In this document: positions 53,850 through 64,000 of the stretch, piece after piece | How positions within the stretch are numbered: the first letter of the stretch is position 1 | Layout: every line of letters starts with the position of its first letter | From: Argyresthia goedartella | Lineage: Eukaryota; Arthropoda; Insecta; Lepidoptera; Argyresthiidae | Direction: 5' to 3' | Assembly: GCA_949825045.1 (NCBI GenBank) | Contig: OX463822.1 | Coordinates: forward strand, 30,878,703-30,942,702 | Length of the DNA stretch: 64,000 nt | Program-made: the position numbers and the translations under genes | The notes under the pieces: generated by a model | Database searches by the model: none | What the model was told of the DNA's origin: nothing | Seen by the model: only the letters and a program-made list of their open reading frames with translations

Positions 53850-54905
53850 TTAATTAATATAGTTTAAATCACTAGGATCTTGTTTAAATATAATAAAAAC
53901 TTCCTTTCTTTTTTGAACTGCATTAGCACACTTTTCATTCCACCATGGCAGAGGAGGATGCCGGTATTTAAAATTGCTTCCTGTCTGTTTCGAGCTATTA
54001 TTATTCATATTTGAATTTTGGGCCTGACTTCTAAACATCGATTGATTAATAGCTTTATGAATGATATCACAATACTCATAGTAAGACTGTAGAGGATCGT
54101 TATGGTTAAAATTAAATTCTTTAAGCATAGTGTTGGCGAGCTTTGAAAACTTATTCCAATTTACTAGCCGTAGATTAGGTCTTTTGAGTGCAGCTGTGTA
54201 ATTTTGAGAAATAAAGTTGTTTGTAGAAGAATCAGTGATAGTGTTGAACAAAATCTCAGTTATTGTGGGTAGATGATAACTTCCCAGGGGATCATCATAT
54301 ACTGTCCAATTGCAATTAAGGCCTATAGAGGGACTGACTATTGTTAAATCCAAACCATTTGGTCTCCAGTTATTTGTACCTACAGTTGTTGGTTGTGTGT
54401 CATTTAATAACACTAAATTGCATTCATTTACAGCGTCGAGAACATCTCTTCCACGAGGACTGACAGATTGGCAACCCCACATGGTGTGATGTGCATTGAA
54501 ATCACCTGCTACTAAGCATGGTTGTGGTAAGGTATTAATAAAATTAACAAATTTTGTTTTTCTAAAAGTAGTACTACAATTTGTCGGGATATAAAGACTG
54601 GCCATTGATAATGAACTGTTATTAAAGTTTATTTTAATAGCAATATTCTGAAGTGAATCATCAAAAAATGTTTTTAATCTACTGTATTGTATGTTGTTAC
54701 GAATGACTATGGCAACACCATTGTGTCTATTGCCACAATCATTGCGTTCTATTGAGTATCCTTTAATATCTAAACGTTGTGTAGGCTTGAGCCAAGTTTC
54801 GCAAACTAAAGCTATGTCAATATTATTTTCATACAAAAATTGAGTAAAAATATGACGATTACATTACAGACTTTGAGCATTCCACTGTATATCTTTAATT
54901 TGTCT
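53850..54905 (-). pseudogene. LINE F endonuclease
   Basis: Open from 54836, but homology starts earlier: IHRQIKDIQWNAQSL near 54905-54870, then an in-frame TAA at about 54866. Motifs: ALVCETWLKP, NGVAIVIRNN, SLYIPTN, LVAGDFNAHHTMWG, RPNGLDLTIVS. It cuts target DNA for priming. It ends at a stop at 53850, with a frame change into the reverse transcriptase between 53850 and 53622. Confidence 0.85.
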
Positions 54906-55012
54906 GTGAATTTTTACTAATGTTCTTGGTATCACTGGAGTTGAAAAAATCGCTTAAAACATCTAACACATTTTTAGAGGATATTGGGGTATCTTGTGTC
55001 TTATTTAATGTT

Positions 55013-55974
55013 ATAATTTTATAATGCTTTGCACTAAGAGATTCAGTACCTTGTCATTTGATTTTAATAATGTCAAGAGATCAAGAGGCTTCTTAGGGCC
55101 GAGAGGTGGGAAATTTCCATTTTTGAATATGTTAGCGAATGATGGTGTCTGAACTTTTTGTCTGTTTTCTTGTATTTTATTTTGCTTAATTGGACACTGA
55201 GCTGAAATGCTAACGTGATTGCCATTGCAATGGAAGCATTTGGCCTGTTTGATCGGAGTTTTACAAAATTTTTATGAGTGGTCTTCTTTACAGATGGAGC
55301 AGCGCTCGGAGTTCTTGCAAAACTTTGCTAAATGGCCATACCTGAGACACCGGAAACATTGTTTGACTGGTGGAACATACGCTGAGATGTAATGCCGCCA
55401 ACCGTCCAAATCTACGTAGTCTGGAAGAACTGACGTCGCGAAGGTGAAGGCTACTGTCTGCAGCGGCTGTTGAATGAAGTTATCATCAACTTTGGTCCTT
55501 TTTGTGAATCTTCGAACAGATATTATTTTCTTGTAACTTGATAGCATTGTGAATATCTTTTTGTTTGTCAATTTGGTGGGTACATTTTTAATTATACCAG
55601 TAATTTCAGTGCTTGAAGCTGGTATATTGGCCTTAAATTGGTAGTCTTTTAAAAATGTAGCATTGTTCAAGAAGGCATTAGCAAGGCTGGCTTTTTCGAA
55701 GTATATGGCAATTTTGAACTTGTTCATTGACCATTGTAAGATATTTGATTCCTTTATTAAACCTTTTGATACATCTAGATATGGACATTAGGTCTCGGTT
55801 TCCTATAGGTATATCCGCATTGGAAGACTCTACGAATACTACAAATTCTGTAGCACCGGAATCCTCAGGGTATCGTCTCTTATAATCTGTTACCAGATAA
55901 GGTTTGTACTTATCTGCGCTTTCTACCTCTGACTCGGACGACGACGTGGAGTCTCCTTCAAAACTCAAACTCAA
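55013..55974 (-). pseudogene. LINE F ORF1 with three zinc knuckles
   Basis: The block 55974-55678 shifts frame at about 55722 into 55727-55272, and after a TAA at 55274-55272 continues to about 55013. Knuckles: CFRCLRYGHLAKFC, CSICKEDH, and, past the stop, CFHCNGNHVSISAQC. It is a gag-like RNA-binding protein of I-clade LINEs. The apparent start ATG at 55974 and the next few residues (MSLSF) are encoded by the tail repeat of LINE E, so the natural N-terminus is missing. Confidence 0.82.
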
Positions 55975-56326
55975 AACTCAAAACGTTTATTCTGTAAATA
56001 GGCCACAAGGGCACTTTCACATGTCATTTCATTTCATTTTTTACAGAACATTTGGTATTATTATCATATTATCAGAAAAAAAAAAAGTACTTAATTATTG
56101 TTTCTGAGAGATGTAAAGAGTCTCATGTCATAATAAAATAATTAAAATATAAATAACAGAGATGTATAGTCTCTTTAGTCAATAATACAATGATAATAGG
56201 AGATGTAAATGGTCCCCACAGTCAAGAGTTGTATAATTAAATTAATCTTTGGAGGTGTAAAAGGCCTCCAAGTGTCCAGTAAAAGAAACTCTGGCAGTGA
56301 GGATGCTCACAATTAATTAGAACAAT

Positions 56327-59271
56327 TCAGTCCCAAGCATTTTTATCGTCTATGTACTCTTTAATACTGTAGTAAGCTTTAGAAATAAGCCTTTGCTTGA
56401 TGTATTTCTTGAACTTATTAATTGATAGATCTGTCAAAGTGCTTGGGAGTTTATTGTAAAATCTTACACAATTACCCTTGAACGAGTTTTTTATTTTATG
56501 GAGCCGAGTAGTGGGCACTGCAAGTTTGTCCTTGTTTCTAGTATTAAAGTTATGTATATCACAGTTTCTTCGAAAGTTAACAATGTTCTTATGGACATAC
56601 ATAATATTCTCGTAAATATATTGACTATGGACTGTCAATATATTTACTTCTTTAAACTTATTTCTAAGAGAATCTCTATTATTCATTTTATAAATTTTAT
56701 AAATCGCACGAACAGCCCGCTTCTGCAGCACAAAAATAGTATTTATGTCAGCAGCACTGCCCCAGAGCAGAATACCGTAGGACATAATACTATGAAAATA
56801 ACTAAAATAAACTAATCTGGCTGTTTTTAAATCTGTCAAGTGACGGATTTTCCTGCATGCAAAAGCTGCAGAGCTCAGTCTGTTCGATAGCTTATCAATA
56901 TGTGGACCCCATTGGAGTTTGGAATCCAACGTTATACCTAGAAACACTGTGCTGGTTACCAATTCCAATTCCTCATTTTTAATTGTTATACATGTCTGAT
57001 TATTTTTAACGTTAGTAGTAAGAAACTTAACACATTTAGTCTTTTTCTCATTTAATAGCAAATTATTAACATTAAACCAATTTACCACTCTTGATATGGT
57101 ATTGTTCACGTGATCATCAGTAGCGTGTTGGTTTCGCTTTGTTTTAAAAATAAGTGAGGTGTCATCAGCAAACAGTACCATATCATGACAGTCCCTTCCT
57201 AGATAGGGTAAGTCGTTTATATAGATGAGGAATAGGAAGGGTCCCAATATTGAGCCCTGTGGCACGCCCAAAGAAACCAATGATCCTGGTGATCGTTCTC
57301 CGTTTACGTCTACCCTTTGTATTCTTCCGTTCAGATAAGATTTTAACAAATTCAATGACGTGTCTCTAACTCCATAATGATGTAATTTCCTGATCAATGT
57401 TTCATGACAAACGCAATCAAAAGCCTTAGATAAGTCACAAAAAATGCCTAGGGCATCTTGTGACTCTTCCCAGGCATCAAAAATACTTTCAATGAACTGA
57501 ATTCCGGCATCTGTTGTTGAACGACCGCGAGTGAATCCAAACTGTTTGTTATGCATTAGCTTATTTGATTCAAAATGATGTAATAGCTGTGATAAGATTA
57601 ATTTCTCAAAAATTTTACTAAAAGTTGGTAGTATTGATATAGGTCTGAAATTGGTGGGGTCTTGAGTACTACCTGCTTTGAAGAGGGGAATTATCTTACT
57701 TTGTTTCATTAAATCAGGAAATTCACCGCAGTCTATACAATTGTTGAAAATGACCGCTAGGTCAGGTGCAATTAATTCGATCAGGGATTTAACGACGTGA
57801 ACAGAGAGTCCCCAAAGATCATTCGTTTTCTTAACATTTATCAATTTAAATGCCTTTACGACATCTGAACTTGTGACGTGCTTAAAATTCAAGTATGAAG
57901 CACACTCTGAGACATTATCTTTTAATATTGCAACAGCAGACAAAGGTGACGAATTTAAATACTTAGTCGTGGAAGCCGGTGCATTAGTAAAAAACGATTC
58001 AAATTCAGTTGCAACTTCTAAGCTAGAACTCGTAAGCTGTCCATTGATTTTTAGTTCGTAATCGTGACTCGCTTTTTTACTACGACCGGCCTCCTCATTA
58101 ATTATTTTCCAAGTCGTTTTTATAACATCGGAACTATTCTTAATTTTACTACTCAGAAAATTACGTTTAGCTGTATGACAGTCTAATTTAAATTGTTTGG
58201 AGAACTGTTTGACTTGTTCTTTAAATTCGTCACTCATGTTGAACCGTCGTTCCTCATACAATGCATACAATGCTTGCCTGCGTTTATGCAACTCTGCAGT
58301 AGCCCACGTACTAAAGTCGTTTGAACCACTAACCACAACCGATTTTGAAGTGAATATCGCGCTGTACTGTTTCATAAAGGTTTCAAAGAATAAGTTATAC
58401 ATTATATTAGGAGACTGTTCAGCAGCCAAAAACGGTAGTTCCTGGGCTAAAGAGTATCTCATTCTTTCTAACCGGTCAGCAGTTATTGGCACAAACGAAA
58501 TTTTCTTTTTAATGACAGGTTCTCTAATAGAATCAAATTGAAATAATTGACCTAAATGATCTGAATCCAATTCACTGATAACACTTTTACTGATTGGAAT
58601 AACATCAGTAAAAATGTTGTCAATGCATGTAGCACTAGTAGCAGTCACTCTTGTTGGCTCCATAAATAAATGGCTAAGCCTAAATGATGAGAAAAGATTT
58701 ATTAATCTAACGCTGAGAGTAGTTCTTTCTAACAGATTAACATTAAAGTCACCACATATAATTAATCGTTTCGTACTGTGTGATGAAATAGTTAGGACGG
58801 ATTCCATTATTTTCTCGAACATTTCAAAGTCGCTCAAGGGTGGCCTATAGACACATATAACGATGAACTGTTCTAATTCCACAGCTGCAAGTTCTATAGT
58901 TCGTTCAACAGATAAGGAAACAATGTCCTTACGTTCCTTGAATTTCATATGATTGTTTAGTATGATTAATGCCCCACCATGTATTGAATTAAGTCTGGTG
59001 AACGAACTACCAACCTTGTGATCTTTAAAGCTAAACATAATTTCATTAATAGTTAACCAGTGCTCTGTTATGCACAAAATGTCAATTTTATTACAATTTA
59101 AAAATAACTCTATTTGTAGATCTTTGCCTCTAATACATTGAATATTCTGATGAACCTTATATACTTAGCATGTGAGCTTCCCTTATTCTTAGGGTTTTCT
59201 AATATACTAGAACATATGTTGCCAGAGCCTGGGTCCTCTGTTGTCCTATGAACTAATTTAAATGCATCCTG
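56327..59271 (-). CDS. LINE E ORF2: endonuclease and reverse transcriptase
   Basis: A 916-codon uninterrupted stretch (59077-56327) plus an upstream extension. Endonuclease: ILCITEHWL, GGALIILNNH, CVYRPPLSD, ICGDFNVNLL, TCIDNIFTDV, DSDHLGQLF. Reverse transcriptase: [65 protein letters not shown]. Thumb: FLGITLDSKLQWGPHI. No RNase H. There is no ATG at the start. The upstream frame is open from 59271, overlapping the end of ORF1, and needs one small shift near 59105-59164 to join the endonuclease. All catalytic residues of both enzymes are visible. Confidence 0.87.
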
Positions 59272-60848
59272 TTATTCTGGTCTGATACCAGATTCATATT
59301 AGGCTGCTCAGTAAAAGCAGAGTTAGAAGCCAAATTTTTGGCTGTAATGTCATATAAATATAATAGTGACATAGCTATTTGTCGTTTACAATAATTTGAA
59401 AGGTAAAATGTACCTTTAGTCATAGTAAAATAATTACTAACATAATTGTTAGTGTCAATAATATCAAACTTATTATTATATGTACATAAATTGTACATAG
59501 TTATATTCATATTATGTCTATATACATTTTCATTTTGTGTCAATTGGTTGCAGTAGGGAAATGTGAACAATATAATTTTTTTCACACTAAGACCATTCAA
59601 TGTTTCATAAAATTTTATTAAATTATTTTTGTTCACATCTCCCCTATTGCCCATGAAAATTATCAGTGTGGCACTGGCTGTGATAGTGCTGTCATTCAAA
59701 ATTTGATTTATAATATTATCTACAGTGCTAAAAGGTGAGCAATTACTAATAACACTATGTCCCTTAGAGTATGAGTGGAGTGCTGAGCCCATGCCACTTC
59801 CAATCTCATCACAGTACATTATAATATCAGGTGTTGTGGTCATATCAGACTTGGCAGAACTATTATCAGTAACACCTTGTGTTGGTAAACTGTCACACAA
59901 GCCCGGAGAGTTGCCCGCTGTCAAACAACCACCTTTCTGCTCACAGCGACAAGTATGGTTGTTGGTCAGCGACTCAAACCGCTCACAATTATGGTTCATT
60001 TCTTGAATTAAATCATCCATAGCCAATGAGTATTCATTTATAACTTTCTCAGAGTTCAAATATGCACTGTTTAGTGATCTCAATGAATCCTCCAAGCTTT
60101 GGATTTTCAAATGTAAGTTTTGTGTGTCAGTTTCATACATCAACTTAGTACTTTCTAATTCTAATACACACATATTCAAATCATGTAATAAGTTTACATT
60201 TTTCTTGCTTACTTTTAAGTTTTTAGTACACAATTTATTATGTTTTATTAATTTCTGAGTTTTCCGTATATACCTATTTATTTTACCTAGTTTGTTATTG
60301 CTGCAACTTAATAACCTTGATGTGGGCAATGTGTCATTAGTTAAATCAATGACATCATCAAGGCTTCCAGTTGCAACAGTAACCAGCTGCGGGCTGATCC
60401 CTACGACTTCACTGTAGAGGCTCTGGGTCTGCAACGCTGCGGTGTTTTCCTTCTCCTCCTGGAGTGCATGTATTTGTTCATGGGCATCGAACAATGCTTT
60501 CTCCAGGGAATCAATCGATTTCAGGGCTTGCTCGTACTCTGCACTACATACAGTGAAGCTATCTACGGTGACCTGCAGCTTGTCCCGCTCAACAATTACA
60601 TCACTACATTCTTGTTCTAATACACATAATTGTTTCTTTAGCTTATCTCTACTTTCAAGTACTGATAATAGCTCTTTCTCATTTTCCTCCCTTTCACAGA
60701 GTAATTCGGTGACCATTTCCTTTGATTTTTTTAATTCTAGTAAGGTAACTTTGAGCTTGTCATTTTCCTGCTGTCGGGAGGCGACAGCAGCAGCTCTGCG
60801 GGTCATCATGGTTACAGTTGAGATAAGAATCAAGGAATTGCACACCAA
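59253..60848 (-). CDS. LINE E ORF1: coiled coil plus degenerate SGNH-esterase-like domain
   Basis: 531 codons, no stop. The start could be ATG 60848 or the ATG pair of MMTRRAAAV a few codons on. Residues 20-120 and 190-290 are long charged coiled coils (RQQENDKLKVTLLELKKS). There is a cysteine patch CRCEQKGGC near 305. Residues about 340-520 look like an SGNH hydrolase: IIMYCDEIGSGMGSAL occupies the place of the GDSxxxG block, ATLIIFMGNRGD the third block, and KIILFTFPYCNQ the P-x-N block. Coiled-coil plus esterase ORF1 is known in CR1-type LINEs. Here Ser is replaced by Glu, so catalysis is doubtful. The family assignment of the domain is inference. Confidence 0.75.
   Translation of the reverse strand: MVCNSLILISTVTMMTRRAAAVASRQQENDKLKVTLLELKKSKEMVTELLCEREENEKELLSVLESRDKLKKQLCVLEQECSDVIVERDKLQVTVDSFTVCSAEYEQALKSIDSLEKALFDAHEQIHALQEEKENTAALQTQSLYSEVVGISPQLVTVATGSLDDVIDLTNDTLPTSRLLSCSNNKLGKINRYIRKTQKLIKHNKLCTKNLKVSKKNVNLLHDLNMCVLELESTKLMYETDTQNLHLKIQSLEDSLRSLNSAYLNSEKVINEYSLAMDDLIQEMNHNCERFESLTNNHTCRCEQKGGCLTAGNSPGLCDSLPTQGVTDNSSAKSDMTTTPDIIMYCDEIGSGMGSALHSYSKGHSVISNCSPFSTVDNIINQILNDSTITASATLIIFMGNRGDVNKNNLIKFYETLNGLSVKKIILFTFPYCNQLTQNENVYRHNMNITMYNLCTYNNKFDIIDTNNYVSNYFTMTKGTFYLSNYCKRQIAMSLLYLYDITAKNLASNSAFTEQPNMNLVSDQNNRMHLN
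59256..59262 (-). promoter_or_regulatory. Candidate -1 frameshift heptamer T TTA AAT
   Basis: In the ORF1 frame the last codons are CAT TTA AAT TAG, giving the X XXY YYZ heptamer right before the stop. Slipping back one base reads into the ORF2 frame (TTT AAA TTA GTT...), which is open. A small stem CCAG/CTGG lies about 25-35 bases on. Confidence 0.45.
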
Positions 60849-61000
60849 AACAATGCGAAATTACTTACGTGGAATAGTAACGTTTTTCAGCGTTTGCACA
60901 TCACTAATTGCTATGAAATATATTTTAAACGTTGTTAAATATAATAATTTAACAATAAGGTAACAAAAAGCGCCGAAAGTGTACGGAAATAACAAATACT

Positions 61001-61689
61001 TTTAAATTTATAACCTGCAACGGTCACAAATTTAACATGTTTCGAGACACTAGTAAACGTCACTAAAACACACTGCAAACAATAGAAATACTTAACATTA
61101 CACTATAATCCTAAAATAACACTAAATTGGGCTCAGAATTACACTAAATCATATTAAAATATTCTCTTCACTTTTCTCTTCAGCCTCACCTTTCATCTCT
61201 TTCTTGTTCGCACCTGTTCCAGACGCCTTTTATTTCTAAAAACCCCGATTGATACACGAGTAATCGATGAAATTAATAAAAACTTCGAAAATCCCGCCTG
61301 GTTATTTCAATGGTTTCCCGCGCTTTCACATTTACTTTTCTTTTTAGCGTCCTTTGTCAGACTCAGAGTAAGTAATAAATAGAGGAGGGCTATTTTCCAT
61401 GAACAGAAGTTAATATACCGACCCTCTTTACTCATACGACCGCATTTCTTTGTGTGATTGAAAACAATATAGTTTTGACAGGATATGTATCGCGTATTAT
61501 TTTAGTGACAACCAGCGATGGGATAAGTATCGATCGATGAACGGCTATCGACAAAAATTATAGTATACCTACTTTGTTTATCGTTATTTTAGAAGACTGG
61601 AATTTGCCTATAATATATATATATATATATAATATAAAATAGTATCGATAAACAATGTAGAAGTAGTAATTGATTTACTTACCTTCAAT
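61001..61689. other. Possible LINE E 5' UTR and unassigned sequence
   Basis: AT-rich to 61140, then mixed composition to about 61440, possibly the LINE E promoter region. There is an (at)n run at 61613-61632. No gene was recognised. Confidence 0.35.
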
Positions 61690-62127
61690 AACCAATTTCA
61701 AATACCTTGGTCATACAGTGACTGAAAGATGACCTAGCCATAGAGTGGGAGTGCAGCGCTTTTGCAGTTCGGGCGTTGTTGGCTAATAGGATTGCATATT
61801 GTAAAAAGCCAGTAAAGTCTTACTCTCACTCAAGGCACACTGTCTTAAATCAATCTACACGTGCAGCCTATGGGTCAACTATACCCAAAATATTCTCAAC
61901 GCCCTGCCACAGATTTATTAATAGTACTACGTACAGAAATGTCACTCCGCAGACACTTAAATAAATCACAAAAACGAACGCGTGGAAGCAGCAACAGTAA
62001 AGAGGTAATTGCAGGTCGGCTTGACGGCCCAATACTCAAACACTGGGTGAGTGGTGTGACTGTTTGTAACAGTGTGTGGAAAACAGAGCCGTGCCACATG
62101 CGATTCTATTTATATGAAATAGATTGA
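61690..62127 (+). pseudogene. RTE-clade reverse transcriptase scraps
   Basis: ITNFKYLGHTVTE at 61685-61725 and an IEWE-like pattern after it match the thumb region of RTE LINEs. The rest up to 62127 (SGVTVCNSVWKTEPCHMRFY) is open but unassigned. Heavily mutated. Confidence 0.45.
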
Positions 62128-62860
62128 ATTGAGTGTGATTATTTTATTTGATTATGTGATTATTTTATCTGTTAAAAACAAAATATGGATCCTTTTGTGC
62201 TCCGAAATTAATTATTATAATAATAAAAAAAAACACACATAATAAAGTCAACGATTATATAGCGATAAAAAAATAACACTCATTATCATTTACACACTAT
62301 TAATTAATACATCATACTCTTGACGTACCATGACGAAGTAAAATATCAGTACAATATATTTAAAAAATAAGGCATCGAGTATAATGTCTATTGGGATATT
62401 TTGACGCATCGTGAAATGTCGAATTCCGTGTAAATGAGCTCTTACTCTAATAATAGATGTGAATGGGAGATTAGTATTGGTATAGTAATATGTATTAGTC
62501 TGCGATTTTCTTTATTGCTGGTAAAATTATTCTGCAGTAAAATCTTCTTGAGAAATCGCGCGTGTTTTGTCGTCCAGCCGAACCCGCGAGGTACCGCCGC
62601 AATCCACACATTCAGCAATAGTGTTTCACGAGGAAATCTAAAATGAAAAGGTTAAGATATAATCACACATAAAATTTTACATATCAATGTTACTTTGTGG
62701 AAAAGATTCATAAATACTAATCAAATAATTACAATTAAGCAGTATTACTTCTTACTATACAGTGCATCGATAATATTTTTGTTACATCACTATCGATCGG
62801 GAAACTAAAATACGTCCTAAAATCACAAATCCCGCAATGCCTGAAGAGCAAGTGATTCAA
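62128..62860. other. Unassigned AT-rich sequence
   Basis: No gene or repeat was recognised. Confidence 0.4.
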
Positions 62861-62867
62861 CCATTGT

Positions 62868-63061
62868 GTCCTGCCAATCCTCACTTATGGTGCCGAAACA
62901 TGGACTATCACAAAAGCCAATTCGCACAAAATTAGAGTCGCCCAAAGGGCTATGGAGCGTGGCATGCTAGGCATCAGCCTCGTTAAAATCCGCAGACTTA
63001 CCAAAGTCACAGACGTGGGTACGCGCATCACGGGTGTCGGGGCGTCCAACCTTCGTGCTGA
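62868..63061 (+). pseudogene. RTE-clade LINE C-terminal fragment
   Basis: The plus frame reads LPILTYGAETWTITKANSHK then RVAQRAMERGMLGISL and RLTKVTDVGTRI, the conserved block after the RT domain in RTE elements (YGAETW, QRAMERxMLGISL). It fades before 63250, where Bel/Pao sequence starts. Confidence 0.8.
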
Positions 63062-63273
63062 CAGACCGACACGATCAAGGCCGACTAAGTCTATATTTTT
63101 GGAACTCGACTTTATAATTGTACTGACATAAAGGACAATAGCGGGCGACCAAGGGGAGTCTGGTTTAGACACGCGACAGCCGAAGACATCGGCAGAGGAC
63201 AAGACCCTGACCCTGACCCTGCCTCTGAACAGACAGACCGCACATTGGTCCTTCGAACAACTTGAAAAAACCC

Positions 63274-64000
63274 ATGGAAACACGAAGTGGGAAGAAGCTG
63301 GCCGAGGCCGACACGCCCGGCCAGCCGATTGTCGACTCGACCACCAGGACGGCTGAACCAAGCGCCGGGCCAAGCAGGCTCTCGCCGTCACTCGTAGGCG
63401 GCAGCCGCGCTCCCTCGCCGATCTACGCACGCAGCAGCCATGCGCCCTCGCCACTTTCTCTGCGCAGCAGCCGTGCGCCCTCAAGGTTATATTCGGCTAT
63501 AAGCAAGACCCAGACCCCACGCACTACGCTCGACGAGTACGACTCGCGCGCCTTCACCCGCGCTGTCGCGCGCCTCCGTCGCCTGGTCCTCCGCAAGTCG
63601 CCGACAGCGACAACTGACTGCCGGGGACGACGCTGCGCGCCGTGTGGCAGAGCTGCGACAGGAAGCGGATCTGCTAGAGCTAAGGACAAAGCTTAGCCGA
63701 AACGTCAGTTGAGCGCAAGATGAGAAAGCTCCTAGCCAGACAGACGGCGAAAGATTTGCCCGCGTTCTCAGGGGACGTCCTGGAGTGGCCGCTTTTCTAC
63801 AGGCAATTTAAGAGGACAACTGAAAGGCAAGGCGTGCCTCAAATGCAAGGCTCGGGTGTCCGTTTCTGCACTCCTCGTTAGTGCTACCGGCCTGGATAAA
63901 ATCATCTCCACACTCAAACTACGTTTCGGACGACAAGACCATCATATAGAAATTATGCTGTGCCGTGCGTTATACCAACAACATTAGACACGACGACATA
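63274..64000 (+). pseudogene. Bel/Pao gag fragment (second element), running off the window
   Basis: It starts METRSGKKLAEAD, a usual Pao gag opening, followed by a Ser/Pro-rich stretch. Frames then shift (near 63600): a coiled segment [20 protein letters not shown], then [20 protein letters not shown] from about 63745 (DUF1759 core), a deletion at about 63830, and [20 protein letters not shown]. It is a separate family from the 2141 gag by sequence. It continues beyond 64000. Confidence 0.8.

Larger units (their letters stand above)
50814..55959 (-). mobile_element. LINE F (I clade, with RNase H), degraded
   Basis: Minus-strand LINE with zinc-knuckle ORF1, endonuclease, reverse transcriptase and RNase H. 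The 3' end is an A-run (T12 at about 50816-50828 on the plus strand) after caataaagg-like sequence. The 5' side meets the 3' tail of LINE E at about 55960, so the ORF1 start is lost or displaced. Confidence 0.87.
55960..61000 (-). mobile_element. LINE E (CR1 type), nearly full length
   Basis: Minus-strand LINE with ORF1 (60848-59253), ORF2 (59271-56327), and a 3' UTR that contains several acatctc motifs and ends aataaacgttttgagttttgagtttgag, that is AATAAA plus a six-base tail repeat. The 5' limit is unknown; the UTR may reach about 61400. It is the best-preserved LINE in the window. Confidence 0.85.

Noticed and set aside
60442..60963. 173-codon plus-strand frame rich in serine and phenylalanine
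   Set aside because: Antisense shadow of the coiled-coil ORF1 of LINE E.
63262..63696. Stand-alone 144-codon host gene
   Set aside because: It begins as a Bel/Pao gag and then leaves the gag frame; downstream gag sequence is in other frames, so it is a decayed gag.

Overview
The window looks like a moth or butterfly (Lepidoptera) nuclear chromosome: AT-rich, with tRNA-headed SINEs, gggttccgtac repeats, CR1/jockey-, I- and RTE-type LINEs, Bel/Pao LTR elements, MITEs and minisatellites that are common in lepidopteran introns. The organism call is inference from repeat types and protein style. No prokaryotic, organellar or CRISPR sequence was seen.

The one clear host gene is sideroflexin-2 (Sfxn2), a mitochondrial inner-membrane-type carrier, on the minus strand. 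Eight coding exons spread over 29 kb (49185 down to 19846) join with canonical GT/AG sites into an intact frame of 327 codons, followed by an AATAAA at 19663-19658. A non-coding first exon is likely near 50431-50560. Almost everything else is mobile DNA inside or beside its introns.

Layout. 1-13760: a three-layer nest. An old CR1/jockey-type LINE (A, minus) carries a Bel/Pao element in its 3' UTR (891-9500, 5-bp target duplication CCACT). That element carries a second LINE (B, minus, 4300-7374) inside its protease. The Bel/Pao copy has lost most of reverse transcriptase and RNase H. 13.8-19.6 kb: MITEs (a TTAA-flanked family and a family with 9-bp target duplications), a 62-bp minisatellite and SINEs downstream of Sfxn2. 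20.5-24.7 kb (intron 6): LINE G, with ORF1 and ORF2 fused in one frame and one internal TAG. 26352-32713 (intron 6): a complete PIF/Harbinger transposon with TTA target duplications, a six-exon MYB/SANT-type gene and a two-exon DDE transposase, the latter broken by a hAT fragment. 33.46-34.05 kb: a minisatellite whose unit is a copy of the end of Sfxn2 exon 6 with its splice donor. 37.9-39.0 kb: a satellite holding an RTE tail. 40-45.1 kb (intron 2): LINE D (plus) with LINE C inserted in it. 45.4-45.9 kb: a mariner/Tc1-type transposase fragment.

50.8-61 kb, upstream of Sfxn2: an RNase H-bearing I-clade LINE (F, minus, damaged) abutting a nearly full-length LINE (E, minus), whose ORF1 and ORF2 overlap at a T TTA AAT heptamer followed directly by TAG. 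61.7-64 kb: RTE fragments and the start of another damaged Bel/Pao gag.

The strongest novel leads are the splice-donor-derived minisatellite in Sfxn2, the Harbinger MYB gene with a fresh 137-bp splice-acceptor duplication, the candidate -1 frameshift in LINE E, and the fused ORF of LINE G.
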